Of a stretch of DNA of 64,000 bases, positions 1 to 7,805 are shown piece by piece (positions within the stretch are counted from its first letter, which is position 1; each line of letters begins with the position of its first letter). A program made the translations under genes and the position numbers. The stretch covers positions 4,161,501 through 4,225,500 of the forward strand of contig NZ_CP053564.1 in the NCBI RefSeq assembly GCF_013155125.1. The letters run 5' to 3'. The notes beneath the pieces are model-generated. The model ran no database searches and was not told the origin of the DNA. It saw only the letters and a program-made list of their open reading frames with translations. The DNA comes from Pseudonocardia broussonetiae. Lineage in GTDB: Bacteria > Actinomycetota > Actinomycetes > Mycobacteriales > Pseudonocardiaceae.

Positions 1-58
1 GGCGGTCGGCCTGTTCGGGCTCGAGCCACGACGGCGGCATGGTCGGGCCGCTGCCGTA
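1..58 (-). pseudogene. C-terminal fragment of a second CtaG-like gene
   Basis: The first 58 bases match 55 of 58 bases at 2271-2328, which encode the C-terminus of the CtaG protein in this window. Read on the minus strand they give YGSGPTMPP followed by SWLEPEQADR. No CtaG membrane segments precede this fragment, so it is a detached tail of a duplicated copy. The stop codon would lie left of the window edge. Confidence 0.55.
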
Positions 59-106
59 GGGCGCCGTCGGTGCGCAATTGCCGCCGCGCCGCAGGCCGCG
101 CCGGTC

Positions 107-205
107 GCGCCGGGCACGCCCTGCACGGCATCGGCGACGGCCTGCGCCGATCTGACCGGGAAGAAGGCGTGGCGGTTCCAGAACGGCCAGATCTGTAGCC
201 GTCTG
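107..205 (+). pseudogene. Possible L,D-transpeptidase remnant
   Basis: A plus-strand reading gives GTPCTASATACADL and then KKAWRFQNGQI. This resembles the conserved segment of actinobacterial YkuD-type L,D-transpeptidases just before the active-site region (ACVDL...AWL...G). The similarity stops after about 30 residues and no His/Cys catalytic region follows. It is called a fragment from recalled family patterns, so confidence is low. The remainder to 307 shows no gene. Confidence 0.3.
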
Positions 206-307
206 CACGATCTGGAGTCCGTTGACGCCGACGGTGACCAGGGCGGCGTCCACCAGCCGACCGGGTCCGCTATGACGCCACGCGGCGGCACGTGATGTGC
301 GGTCGGG

Positions 308-1216
308 CTACGTGCAGGGGTCCTCGTGGTCGCCGTGGGTGTCCCGTTCGACCTGCAGCGTGCTGTGCGCCACGCCGAATCGATCCCGCAGCAGTGCGGA
401 CGCTGCGTCGAGCACTGAGTCCTCGCCGCATCCGGCGTCCGGGGTCCCCGTGACGACCAGGTGTGCCGATGCGGCAGGGGAGCGGTCGTTGATCGTCCAC
501 ACGTGGAGGTCGTGCACGGCAGCGACCCCGGGAATCGCGCGCAGCGCGTCCTCGACTGTTGCGACGTCGACGTCACGCGGGGCGCCCTCGAGCAGCACGT
601 GACCCACCTCACGTAGCAGTCCGAGCGCGCGCGGGAGGATCAGCGCGACGATGAACAGCGACGCGACGGTGTCGGCATATGGCCAGCGGGTCGTGAGCAG
701 GACGACCGCGGCCGCCAGGACTCCGACGGAGCCGAGCGCGTCGCCCAGCACGTGCAGCGCGGCTCCGCGGACGTTCATGTTCTGGCCGTCCCCGCCGGAA
801 AGCACCCACAGCGCCAGAAGGTTGCCGACAAGGCCGAGCGCGCCGATCACGAGCAGCGGCAGGCCGGGAACTTCGGCCGGCTCGAACAGGCGCCGTACGC
901 CCTCGACGGCGACCCATGCCACGACGGCGACGAGCGCGATCGCGTTGAGGCCGGCGACGAGCACCTCCACCCGACCCCATCCGTAGGTGCGGCGCCCGCT
1001 GCGGGGCCGCGCGGCCACGATGGAGGCGACGAACGCCGCGGCCAGCGCGCCGGCGTCGGTGAGTAGGTGTCCGAGGTCGGCGAGCAGGGCGAGCGAGCCC
1101 GTCAGCGCGGCCCCGACGGCCCCGAGCACCGCGGTGACGAGTGTGATTCCGAGTGCCGTGGCGAGCTTGCGGCGGTCCTGTTGCCCGGAGTGGCCGTGGC
1201 CGTGTCCCTGACCCAT
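308..1216 (-). CDS. Cation diffusion facilitator (CzcD/ZitB-like) metal exporter
   Basis: A 302-residue inner-membrane antiporter that would export Zn2+ (possibly Cd2+/Co2+) in exchange for protons. The His-rich N-terminus (GHGHGHS, residues 4-10) is followed by about six membrane helices from residue 20 to 205 and a cytoplasmic domain (residues 208-290). The transport-site pairs H50/D54 in TM2 and H155/D159 in TM5 give the HxxxD arrangement usual for zinc-preferring members. The start is an ATG preceded by an AGAGGG ribosome site about 10 nt upstream. A perfect inverted repeat lies 22 nt upstream and is the likely metal-responsive operator. The gene stands alone, divergent from a lipoprotein gene. 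No regulator is adjacent. Confidence 0.93.
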   Translation of the reverse strand: MGQGHGHGHSGQQDRRKLATALGITLVTAVLGAVGAALTGSLALLADLGHLLTDAGALAAAFVASIVAARPRSGRRTYGWGRVEVLVAGLNAIALVAVVAWVAVEGVRRLFEPAEVPGLPLLVIGALGLVGNLLALWVLSGGDGQNMNVRGAALHVLGDALGSVGVLAAAVVLLTTRWPYADTVASLFIVALILPRALGLLREVGHVLLEGAPRDVDVATVEDALRAIPGVAAVHDLHVWTINDRSPAASAHLVVTGTPDAGCGEDSVLDAASALLRDRFGVAHSTLQVERDTHGDHEDPCT

Positions 1217-1237
1217 GTCCGTGTCCCTCTCTCATCA

Positions 1238-1261
1238 ATACATGCGCATTGATGCATGTAT
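1238..1261. promoter_or_regulatory. Inverted repeat upstream of the CDF exporter gene
   Basis: ATACATGC and GCATGTAT form perfect 8-bp arms around an 8-bp spacer, 22 nt before the exporter start codon. Position and symmetry fit an operator for a dimeric metal sensor (ArsR/SmtB or TetR type). The sensor itself is not nearby, so the regulator is unknown. Confidence 0.5.
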
Positions 1262-1512
1262 AGCACCTCGGCTTCGCTCATGTCCAGGCGTTGAGGAGCT
1301 GCTGACCCTCGTCACCGTCCCCTGCGGGCCCTGGCCTCGCGGTCGCGGGTGGCGCAGCATGGCCGTCGGCGAGTCGGTCGTGACGAGGATCGGCCCAATC
1401 CTCGGCAGATGCCCTGGTCGCGTCCCGCACACCGGTAGTCACCCGGGCGGCGCTTGTGCGGTCGGGTCGGGGTTGACGACGATCGCGGCTCTGCCCTGCC
1501 CACGGAGGCCCC

Positions 1513-2100
1513 TTGGCCCGCGCTGTAGCCCCGGCCCGTGGCGCCGACCGGCGGCTCGGTCGGCGTCACCTGCTGCGACTGCTCGCGCTCGCATGCGGTG
1601 TCGCCGTGGCCGGTTGCGGAGGTGGGGACCAGGAGGGCAGCGGGGACGCCGCGGGCGGGCTCGCCCAGCTCGCCGATGAGTTCTTGCGCGTGCGGCACGA
1701 CCTCGCGCCGCTGCTCGCCAAGCTGCAGGCAGAGCTCACCGACTACGGCAAGGTCTTCACCGGCGACACCGTCGTCGCCGCGATCCGCCACTACGACGGC
1801 TACTGGCGTAGTCCGCGCGTCCTCGGCCCGACCGACCGGCACAGCGCGTACCGGCTCAGCCAGGTCACGACGGAGGAGCTGGCCGCAGGCACCGGTGCGG
1901 CGCCGACCTTCCCCGCGGGCTACCGCGACGTGGCGCCGCGCCTGCAGCCGGGCCTCACTGTGCACCGCATCACGTTCCACGAGCCCGGGCAGTCGCTGGG
2001 GATCGACCTCGACGCGCTGGTTTCCGTCGCTGGTCGATGGCGGCTCCTGCCGACCCCGTGGCTGGTGCTCGACGTCGATGAGCCTGGACACAGCCACTGA
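1513..2100 (+). CDS. Putative lipoprotein of unknown function
   Basis: A 195-residue protein with a twin-arginine-like basic start, a hydrophobic segment (residues 20-33) and a lipobox ending VAGC, so it should be lipidated and held on the outer face of the membrane. A Gly/Asp-rich linker is followed by about 150 residues of mixed helix and strand with no motif recognised. The start is TTG with a GGAGG four bases upstream; no ATG suits better. It runs towards the 3' end of ctaG and is not part of an operon. Standing beside metal exporters it may be envelope-stress related, but that is a guess. Confidence 0.65.
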   Translation: MARAVAPARGADRRLGRRHLLRLLALACGVAVAGCGGGDQEGSGDAAGGLAQLADEFLRVRHDLAPLLAKLQAELTDYGKVFTGDTVVAAIRHYDGYWRSPRVLGPTDRHSAYRLSQVTTEELAAGTGAAPTFPAGYRDVAPRLQPGLTVHRITFHEPGQSLGIDLDALVSVAGRWRLLPTPWLVLDVDEPGHSH

Positions 2101-2247
2101 CGGCGAAGGGCCCGCACGGGTGGAACCGTGGTGCTGGAAGGACATGCCGACGACCAGCTGGCGGGTGTCCGCTCTGACCCCGGCGACGACGATGCGGCGG
2201 CCTACCCGGACATGCTCTCGACGCTGCGCCGCAGCCGTGGTGGCTGA

Positions 2248-3219
2248 CTACGCCTCCCGGGGCGGGGGCGGGCGTTCGGCCTGTTCGGGCTCCAGCCACC
2301 ACGGCGGCATGGTCGGGCCGCTGCCGTACTGCCGGTCCAGGGCGCGGTCGGTGCGCCGGGCGTCGCGCTCGTCGGAGCGGTACCACTGCACGACGAACGC
2401 ACTGATCAGTGCCGCCGCGGCCACGTCACCGAACCCCCACAGGACCCCGCCGCCGACTTCCTGGTCGTCGATCAGGGTCGGGCCCCAGGTGCGCGCCACC
2501 TCGAGGTAGTAGCCCTCGGCCAGCACCTCGTTCATCAGCATGATCGGGATGCCGAGCAGGATGTGCATCGGAGCCAGCGCCAGTACCAGCATGAACTTGA
2601 AGAAGAACGGCGGCCGGTGCGGCACCGGGTCGACGCCCAGCAGCGCCCAGTAGAACAGGAACCCGACGAGCACGAAGTGCACGTGTGAGAAGTCGTGCAG
2701 CCACACGTTGCGCAGCGACGCCTCGTAGAGGGGTGTGTAGTAGAAGGCGAACTGGGTGATCGCGAACAGGGCGAACGCGACGCCGGGGCGCCCGATGAAC
2801 CGCACGGGTCCGCTGTGCACCACGGCCAGCACGACGCGGCGCCATTCGACGGGGAACGTGCGCATCGCCAGGGTGATCGGAGCGCCCATCGCCAGACCCA
2901 CCGGCGCGATCATCTGCAGCAGCATGTGCTGGATGGCGGGGACGACGAACAGGGTCCGGTCGTAGACGCCCAGCGCCGACGAGGTGGCGACGAAGACCAG
3001 CACGAGCCCGAAGAACCAGTACGCGGTCCGTGAGGGGGGCCAGGTGTCGCCGCGGCGGCGCAGCATCCGCACGCCCCACAGGTAGAGCCCGGCCGCGACC
3101 AGCACCGGGATGACCATCACGGGGTCGAACGTCCAGGCGGTCAGCATCCGGCTGACGGTGAGCGGCGGCTGATCCGCATCCGGCATCCAGGCCAGCACCG
3201 CGGTCGGCGGGGGGAGCAT
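2248..3219 (-). CDS. ctaG: CtaG-type (caa3_CtaG family) membrane protein, copper delivery to cytochrome oxidase
   Basis: A 323-residue polytopic membrane protein with about seven predicted helices. It matches the caa3_CtaG family, implicated in copper handling during assembly of heme-copper oxidases in Gram-positives. Landmarks are HMLLQM in the first third, HDFSHVHFVLVGF mid-protein and PMHILLGIPIML near the end. The open frame extends upstream inside the copA region, but the start is taken at the ATG whose A also serves the stop of copA (TGATG), preceded by GAGG. The one-base overlap means translational coupling with the copper ATPase, which supports a copper role. The C-terminal tail is duplicated at the left edge of the window. 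Confidence 0.9.
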   Translation of the reverse strand: MLPPPTAVLAWMPDADQPPLTVSRMLTAWTFDPVMVIPVLVAAGLYLWGVRMLRRRGDTWPPSRTAYWFFGLVLVFVATSSALGVYDRTLFVVPAIQHMLLQMIAPVGLAMGAPITLAMRTFPVEWRRVVLAVVHSGPVRFIGRPGVAFALFAITQFAFYYTPLYEASLRNVWLHDFSHVHFVLVGFLFYWALLGVDPVPHRPPFFFKFMLVLALAPMHILLGIPIMLMNEVLAEGYYLEVARTWGPTLIDDQEVGGGVLWGFGDVAAAALISAFVVQWYRSDERDARRTDRALDRQYGSGPTMPPWWLEPEQAERPPPPREA

Positions 3220-5477
3220 CAGCGATCCTCGAGGTCGGGGGAGAACCGGCGCAGGCGCAGGCTGTTGGACACCACGAACAGCGACGACACCGCCATCGCG
3301 GCGCCCGCCACGAGCGGGTTGAGCAGGCCCAGCGCGGCCAGCGGGATCGCCGCCACGTTGTAGCCGAACGCCCAGAACAGGTTGCCGCGGATGGTACGGA
3401 GCGTGGCCCGGGACAAGCGGATCGCGTCGGGTACCACCCGCAGGTCGTCGCGCACCAGGATGAGGTCGGCGGCGTCGATCGCGATGTCGGTGCCCGCGCC
3501 GACGGCCATGCCCAGGTCGGCGACGGCGAGCGCGGCCGCGTCGTTGACCCCGTCCCCGACGACCGCTACGCAGGCACCGCCCGCCTGCAGCCGCCGGACC
3601 TGCTCGGCCTTGTCGGCGGGCAGCACCTCGGCGACGACGGAACCCACGCCGATCTCGTGGCCCACGGCCGTCGCGGTCGCGGTGTTGTCGCCGGTCAGCA
3701 GCACGGTCGCCAGGCCGAGGCGGTGCAACTGCCCGACGGCCGCGCGGGCGGAGGGTTTCACGAGATCGGCCAGGCCCAGCAGGCCGACCACCGCGTCGTC
3801 GACGGCGATCAGGACGGTGGTCCGGCCCCGCCCCTCCCACTCGCCGCGCTGCGCGTCGAGCCGCGCGGGCACTTCGATGCCCAGGTCCGCGAACAGCCGA
3901 GCCCGCCCGGCGCGCACCCGGTGGCCGTCCACCACGCCCGCGGCACCGAGCCCCGGCTCACTGGTGAACCCGGTCGGGCGGGGCAGCGAACCGAGCTCGG
4001 TCAGCGCCGCCGCCACGATTGCAGCGGCCACCGGGTGCTCCGAGTCCTGCTCCAGCGACCCGGCCGCACGCAACACCTCGTCACGGGTGAAGCCGTCGGT
4101 ACAGGTCAGCTCGGCCAGCGACATCCGTCCGCTGGTCACCGTGCCGGTCTTGTCGAGCACGACGGTGTCGATCGAGCGGGTGGCCTCCAGCGCCTGGTAG
4201 CCCTTGACGAAGATGCCCAGGCGGGCCCCGCGACCCGATGCCACCATCAGCGCGGTCGGGGTGGCGAGTCCGAGCGCACACGGGCAGGCGATTACCAGCA
4301 CGGCGAGCGCGGCGGCGAACGCGCGCTCGACCGAGCCGTCGAGCAGCATCCACCCGGCGAAGGTCAGCACCGACAGCGCGACGACGGCCGGTACGAACCA
4401 CCCGCAGATTCGGTCAGCGAGCCGCTGCACCGACGCCTCACCGGTCTGTGCCTGCTCGACCAGCCGGATCATCGCGCCGAGCTGGGTGTCGCGACCCACC
4501 CCGGTGGCCTCGACGACGAGCGAGCCGTGTCGCACGGTCGTACCGCCGACCACCGGGTCGGCCGGCCCCACCTCAACCGGTACCGACTCACCGGTCATCG
4601 CGGCAGTGTCGAGTGCGGCCTGCCCGGACACCACCCGCCCGTCGGTGGCCACCGACGCGCCCGGCCGGACCAGGAACCGCTGCCCGACCCGCAGCTCACC
4701 GATCGGCACCGGGCGCTGCGACCCGTCCGGTTCTACCAGGACGACGTCGGCGGACCGCAACGCGGCGAGCTCGCGCAACGCGGTTCCGGCCGAGCGCTGG
4801 GCCTTGGCCTCGAAGTAGCGCCCGGCCAGCACGAACGTCACCAGACCGGCAGCGACCTCCAGGTAGATCGCGTCCTCGCCGCGCAGCAGCAGATCGAGCC
4901 CGGTGGCATCCGACGGCGGTCCGGGCGGGCCGAACATCACGTAGAGCGACCAGGCGGTCGCCGCCAGCACCCCGAGCGAGACCAGGGTGTCCATCGTCGC
5001 GATGCCGTGCCGGGCGTTCGCCACCGCGGCCCGGTGGAACGGCCATGCCGCCCAGCCGATCACCGGCAGCGCGAGCGCGAGCAGCACCCACTGCCAGCCG
5101 GGGAAGCGCCATTCCGGCAGGACGGTGAGGGTGATCGACAGGTCGGCGATCGGGACGAACAGCACCACCGAGACCAGCAGCCGTCGCCACAACGTCCGGG
5201 CGCGGCCGGCGTCGTCGGAGTCGGGTTCACGGTGGCCGTCGCGCGGGAGCAGCTCCGCCCCGAAGCCGCTGCGCACCACGGTCTCGACCAGCATCTCGTC
5301 GGCGACGTCCGGATGTGTGGACACCGTGGCCCGCCCCGTGGCGTAGTTGACGCTGGCGGACACACCGGTGAGCCGGTTGAGCTTGCGCTCGACCCGGGCG
5401 GCGCAGGCCGCGCACGTCATACCGGACACGGACAGCTCGACCAGCCGATCCTGCTCGGTGGTCACCGGGGAGGTCAT
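3219..5477 (-). CDS. copA: Copper-translocating P-type ATPase (CopA/CtpV type)
   Basis: A 752-residue P1B-type ATPase that would export Cu(I) from the cytoplasm. One N-terminal heavy-metal-associated domain carries GMTCAAC (Cys22, Cys25). TGES is at 295-298, the membrane metal site CPC at 398-400, the phosphorylation motif DKTGT at 442-446, the HP motif at 481-482 and GDGVNDAA at 641-648. YN in the penultimate helix and MxxSS in the last helix are the pattern of the Cu(I) subgroup. Length is normal. It is followed with one-base overlap by ctaG. A palindrome 62 nt upstream is a candidate operator. No CsoR or CopZ gene lies adjacent. Confidence 0.96.
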   Translation of the reverse strand: MTSPVTTEQDRLVELSVSGMTCAACAARVERKLNRLTGVSASVNYATGRATVSTHPDVADEMLVETVVRSGFGAELLPRDGHREPDSDDAGRARTLWRRLLVSVVLFVPIADLSITLTVLPEWRFPGWQWVLLALALPVIGWAAWPFHRAAVANARHGIATMDTLVSLGVLAATAWSLYVMFGPPGPPSDATGLDLLLRGEDAIYLEVAAGLVTFVLAGRYFEAKAQRSAGTALRELAALRSADVVLVEPDGSQRPVPIGELRVGQRFLVRPGASVATDGRVVSGQAALDTAAMTGESVPVEVGPADPVVGGTTVRHGSLVVEATGVGRDTQLGAMIRLVEQAQTGEASVQRLADRICGWFVPAVVALSVLTFAGWMLLDGSVERAFAAALAVLVIACPCALGLATPTALMVASGRGARLGIFVKGYQALEATRSIDTVVLDKTGTVTSGRMSLAELTCTDGFTRDEVLRAAGSLEQDSEHPVAAAIVAAALTELGSLPRPTGFTSEPGLGAAGVVDGHRVRAGRARLFADLGIEVPARLDAQRGEWEGRGRTTVLIAVDDAVVGLLGLADLVKPSARAAVGQLHRLGLATVLLTGDNTATATAVGHEIGVGSVVAEVLPADKAEQVRRLQAGGACVAVVGDGVNDAAALAVADLGMAVGAGTDIAIDAADLILVRDDLRVVPDAIRLSRATLRTIRGNLFWAFGYNVAAIPLAALGLLNPLVAGAAMAVSSLFVVSNSLRLRRFSPDLEDR

Positions 5478-5538
5478 CTCGGGTCGCCCTTCTCATACGC
5501 CGTCGGCCGGGCAGGTCGACTGTGCCACGCCAGCAGCA

Positions 5539-5553
5539 TCTACAAACTGTAGA
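5539..5553. promoter_or_regulatory. Palindrome upstream of copA (TACA-N3-TGTA type)
   Basis: TCTACA-AAC-TGTAGA is a perfect 6-bp inverted repeat about 60 nt before the copA start. It resembles TACA...TGTA half-sites bound by the BlaI/CopY winged-helix family, though those usually have a 2-bp centre. It sits where a copper-responsive repressor would act. The rest of 5554-5778 shows no gene. Confidence 0.45.
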
Positions 5554-5778
5554 AGTATCCGCGGATGGGTCGTGCGGGGCCCTCATCGCTGAGACGGCGG
5601 AGACGGAACAGGATGGCCGGCGGGTTGTTGTAGGCGGGCTGGCAGCGGGCGTCGACGGGGATGAATTCGGCTGGCGAAGGGGCTGTGCGGCGGGCTCGGC
5701 GGGACACGACCGGCGCGAGCGCGGGCCACTGACCATCACGGTGGCTCGAGCAACAGCGCCGGTGCCGGCCCGCATCGT

Positions 5779-6357
5779 CTAGTCATTCCGCGTGACCAGT
5801 GGAACGGCGGTGGAGCGCAGTGTCCACCGACCGGGCGTTCCCCGAAGCTGGGTGGCAGTCAGGGGGGCGACGTCGATGCGCCAGAACGCCGAGAGCGGTG
5901 CGTCGAGCGCGGAAAGCACTGCACACCGGACGACAGCCGAGTGGGTTACCGCCACCGTGTGAACGTCGTCGGGAACCGTGTCGAGCCAGTCGGCCACGCG
6001 GGCCAGCAGCAGCAGGTGCGACTCGCCGCCGTGCGGTGACGAGTCGGGCTCGGACAGCCAGGCCGTCACGGCGTGCGGCTCCGCAGCAGCGACCTCGTCC
6101 AGCGTCCGGCCACGCCACCGGCCGGGATCCCAGTCGGCCAGTGCCGGTTCGATCACGGCGGAGAGTCCCAGCCCGTCGGCGGTCTGACGGCACGCAGGCG
6201 CGGGTGAAGTCAGGACCCGGACCGCCCGGGGCAGCCGCCCACGGGCCTGTTCGACCCAGCCCGCCCCGCGGGCGTCGAGCGGCTCGTCCGAGGCGAACGC
6301 GGCCGAGTTGGTGGCCGAGGTCGACGAATGGGACACCAGCGTGATCCTGCTGCTCAT
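5779..6357 (-). CDS. Histidine phosphatase family protein beside cbtBA
   Basis: A 192-residue member of the phosphoglycerate mutase-like fold. The N-terminal motif reads LVSHSSTSATN, keeping the catalytic His (H10) but lacking the usual Arg of the RHG motif. A second conserved His lies in AVTHSAVVR near residue 147. Proteins of this kind commonly sit divergent from cbtB/cbtA in actinobacteria, where a cobamide-related phosphatase role has been suggested; activity here is unproven. The start chosen is the ATG with a strong GGAGGGG seven bases upstream. A longer open frame extends to 6489 but has no ribosome site. An ArsR-type operator lies between it and cbtB. Confidence 0.78.
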   Translation of the reverse strand: MSSRITLVSHSSTSATNSAAFASDEPLDARGAGWVEQARGRLPRAVRVLTSPAPACRQTADGLGLSAVIEPALADWDPGRWRGRTLDEVAAAEPHAVTAWLSEPDSSPHGGESHLLLLARVADWLDTVPDDVHTVAVTHSAVVRCAVLSALDAPLSAFWRIDVAPLTATQLRGTPGRWTLRSTAVPLVTRND

Positions 6358-6410
6358 CAACCCCTCCGAAGCCCTTGACACCGATCCGGCCCGCACCCGA
6401 CACTTGTCAT

Positions 6411-6426
6411 CTGAATATCTGTTCAG
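6411..6426. promoter_or_regulatory. ArsR/SmtB-type operator between the phosphatase gene and cbtB
   Basis: CTGAATATCTGTTCAG contains TGAA-N6-TTCA with 5-bp arms when the flanking C/G is included, the classical ArsR/SmtB operator geometry. It lies in the 130-bp divergent space and 62 nt before cbtB. The ArsR-family gene three genes downstream is the obvious ligand, making the cluster self-regulated. No cobalamin riboswitch pattern was seen here. Confidence 0.65.
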
Positions 6427-6487
6427 GTGAGTGAAGGTCCGTCCTGAAGTGCGTGGACGGCAGCCTCCCCGATAAGGAGATCCGATC

Positions 6488-6697
6488 ATGGCTCAGGCGG
6501 CGGCACTCCCCGCGTCCACCCCAGTGACCATCCCCCTGAACGAGCTCCTCCCGTGGGCGGTGTTCGCCGGGGTCATCCTGCTGTCCCTGCTGTATCTGGT
6601 GGGCATGGACCAGGGCGCAACCTCGCTGATCTCCGGCAGCATGCTGCACGAGTTCGTGCACGACGGGCGCCACCTCCTCGGCTTCCCCTGCCACTGA
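6488..6697 (+). CDS. cbtB: CbtB, small subunit of cobalt transporter
   Basis: A 69-residue protein with one membrane helix (residues 19-40) and the family's C-terminal histidine motif LHEFVHDGRHLLGFPCH. CbtB pairs with CbtA in a predicted energy-coupled Co2+ (or Ni2+) uptake system first noticed through B12-regulated genes. The ATG is preceded by AAGGAG at a good distance. cbtA begins 18 nt downstream, so the two are co-transcribed. The ArsR operator upstream suggests control by metal ions rather than by cobalamin. Confidence 0.92.
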   Translation: MAQAAALPASTPVTIPLNELLPWAVFAGVILLSLLYLVGMDQGATSLISGSMLHEFVHDGRHLLGFPCH

Positions 6698-6714
6698 GGG
6701 CCGGGACACCCGTC

Positions 6715-7458
6715 ATGGTGAGGACCCTGCTGATCCGGGGCATGATCGCCGGGCTCGTCGCCGGTCTGGCCTACTTCGTGTTCGCCTACCTGTTCGGGGA
6801 ACCTGCCGTCGAGGCGGCCATCGGCTACGAGGACCAGGTCGCCGCCGCGGCGGGTGAGGTGTCCACCGAGGAGCCGCTCGTCAGCCGCGGGATCCAGAGC
6901 ACCCTCGGGCTGGCCACCGCCGCACTGATCTACGGCGTGGTGGTCGGCGGGATCCTGTCGCTGGTGTACGCCTCAATGGTCGGGCGGGTCGGACGGCTCA
7001 GCGCGCGGGCGACCTCGGCGGTGATCGCGGGGATCGGGTTCGTCTCCGTCGCCCTCGTCCCGTTCCTCAAGTACCCGGCCAACCCGCCGGCGTCGACGCT
7101 CGACACCACGGTCGGGCAGCGCACCGGACCCTTCATGGTGCTGATCATCCTGTCGGTGCTGCTCGCCGTCGGTGCGGTCATGCTGGGCCGTAGTCTCGCC
7201 GTGCGGACGGGTTCGTGGAACGCCACCCTGGTGGCGGCCGCTGCCTATCTCGTCGCGGTGGGGGTCGTCGGGTTCCTCCTGCCGACGGTCGCCGAGACCC
7301 CGGCCGGCTTCCCGGCGGCCGTGCTCTACGACTTCCGGGTGGCGTCGATCGGTGGTCAGCTCGTGCTGTGGACCGTGGTCGGGCTCGTGTTCGGTGCGCT
7401 GATCGACGGCCGGTCGCGGCGGCGCTCCGGCAACACCGTCGGCACCTCTGCCGGATAG
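6715..7458 (+). CDS. cbtA: CbtA, membrane subunit of cobalt transporter
   Basis: A 247-residue polytopic protein with five to six membrane helices and the N-terminal CbtA signature RTLLIRGMIAGLVAGL. GYEDQ and VSRGIQSTLGL are typical of the extracytoplasmic loop that follows helix 1. It should act with CbtB in cobalt or nickel entry. The ATG at 6715 is chosen because it gives this family N-terminus; the open frame upstream runs across cbtB in another phase. The stop is 38 nt before the ArsR gene, consistent with one transcript. Confidence 0.92.
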   Translation: MVRTLLIRGMIAGLVAGLAYFVFAYLFGEPAVEAAIGYEDQVAAAAGEVSTEEPLVSRGIQSTLGLATAALIYGVVVGGILSLVYASMVGRVGRLSARATSAVIAGIGFVSVALVPFLKYPANPPASTLDTTVGQRTGPFMVLIILSVLLAVGAVMLGRSLAVRTGSWNATLVAAAAYLVAVGVVGFLLPTVAETPAGFPAAVLYDFRVASIGGQLVLWTVVGLVFGALIDGRSRRRSGNTVGTSAG

Positions 7459-7496
7459 GACAGGGCTCGTCCCCCGCGGAACGAGGAGTGCGCCGG

Positions 7497-7805
7497 GTGA
7501 GCCATCCGCGACAGGTCGTCGGCTGGGCCGCCTGGTTCGCCGTGCTCGGCGATCCCAGCCGGCTCATGCTGCTCGTCCTGATATCCCGCGCCGGTCCGAT
7601 CTCGGTCTCCGATCTCGCCACCGCGAGCGGTCTCAAGGCCACCACGGTGTCCCATTCGCTCCGACTGCTGCGCGCGCACGAGATGGTGCGCACCGAGCGT
7701 GACGGGCACACCGTCCTGTACCGGTCGGCCCCGCACCCGGTGACCGACCTGCTCGACCGCGTGGTGGACGCCGCCGGACCCGACCACGAGGATGCCCCGC
7801 GTTGA
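7497..7805 (+). CDS. ArsR/SmtB-family metal sensor
   Basis: A 102-residue winged-helix repressor. The recognition region SVSDLATASGLKATTVSHSLRLLR... (residues 42-66) and the wing (ERDGHTVLYR) are clear. It has no cysteine, so an arsenic or cadmium thiolate site is excluded. Asp and His residues in the last helix (HPVTDLLDRVVD...PDHED) could form an oxygen/nitrogen site like those of Ni/Co sensors NmtR and KmtR; that is inference. The start is GTG with GAGGAG eight bases before it; a GTG nine bases earlier is possible. The stop overlaps the TTG of the next gene. It is expected to bind the TGAA-N6-TTCA site upstream of cbtB. Confidence 0.88.
   Translation: MSHPRQVVGWAAWFAVLGDPSRLMLLVLISRAGPISVSDLATASGLKATTVSHSLRLLRAHEMVRTERDGHTVLYRSAPHPVTDLLDRVVDAAGPDHEDAPR

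Noticed and set aside
1312..2145. 277-codon minus-strand ORF opposite the lipoprotein gene
   Set aside because: The plus strand has a convincing lipobox and ribosome site; the minus frame is a composition shadow.
3220..3840. N-terminal extension that would make CtaG 530 residues
   Set aside because: The extension lies inside copA in another frame and is Arg/Gly-rich noise; the ATG overlapping the copA stop with GAGG upstream gives the normal family length.
6358..6487. Cobalamin riboswitch before cbtB
   Set aside because: The space is only 130 bp and no B12-box-like conserved stretch is present; an ArsR-type operator is found instead.
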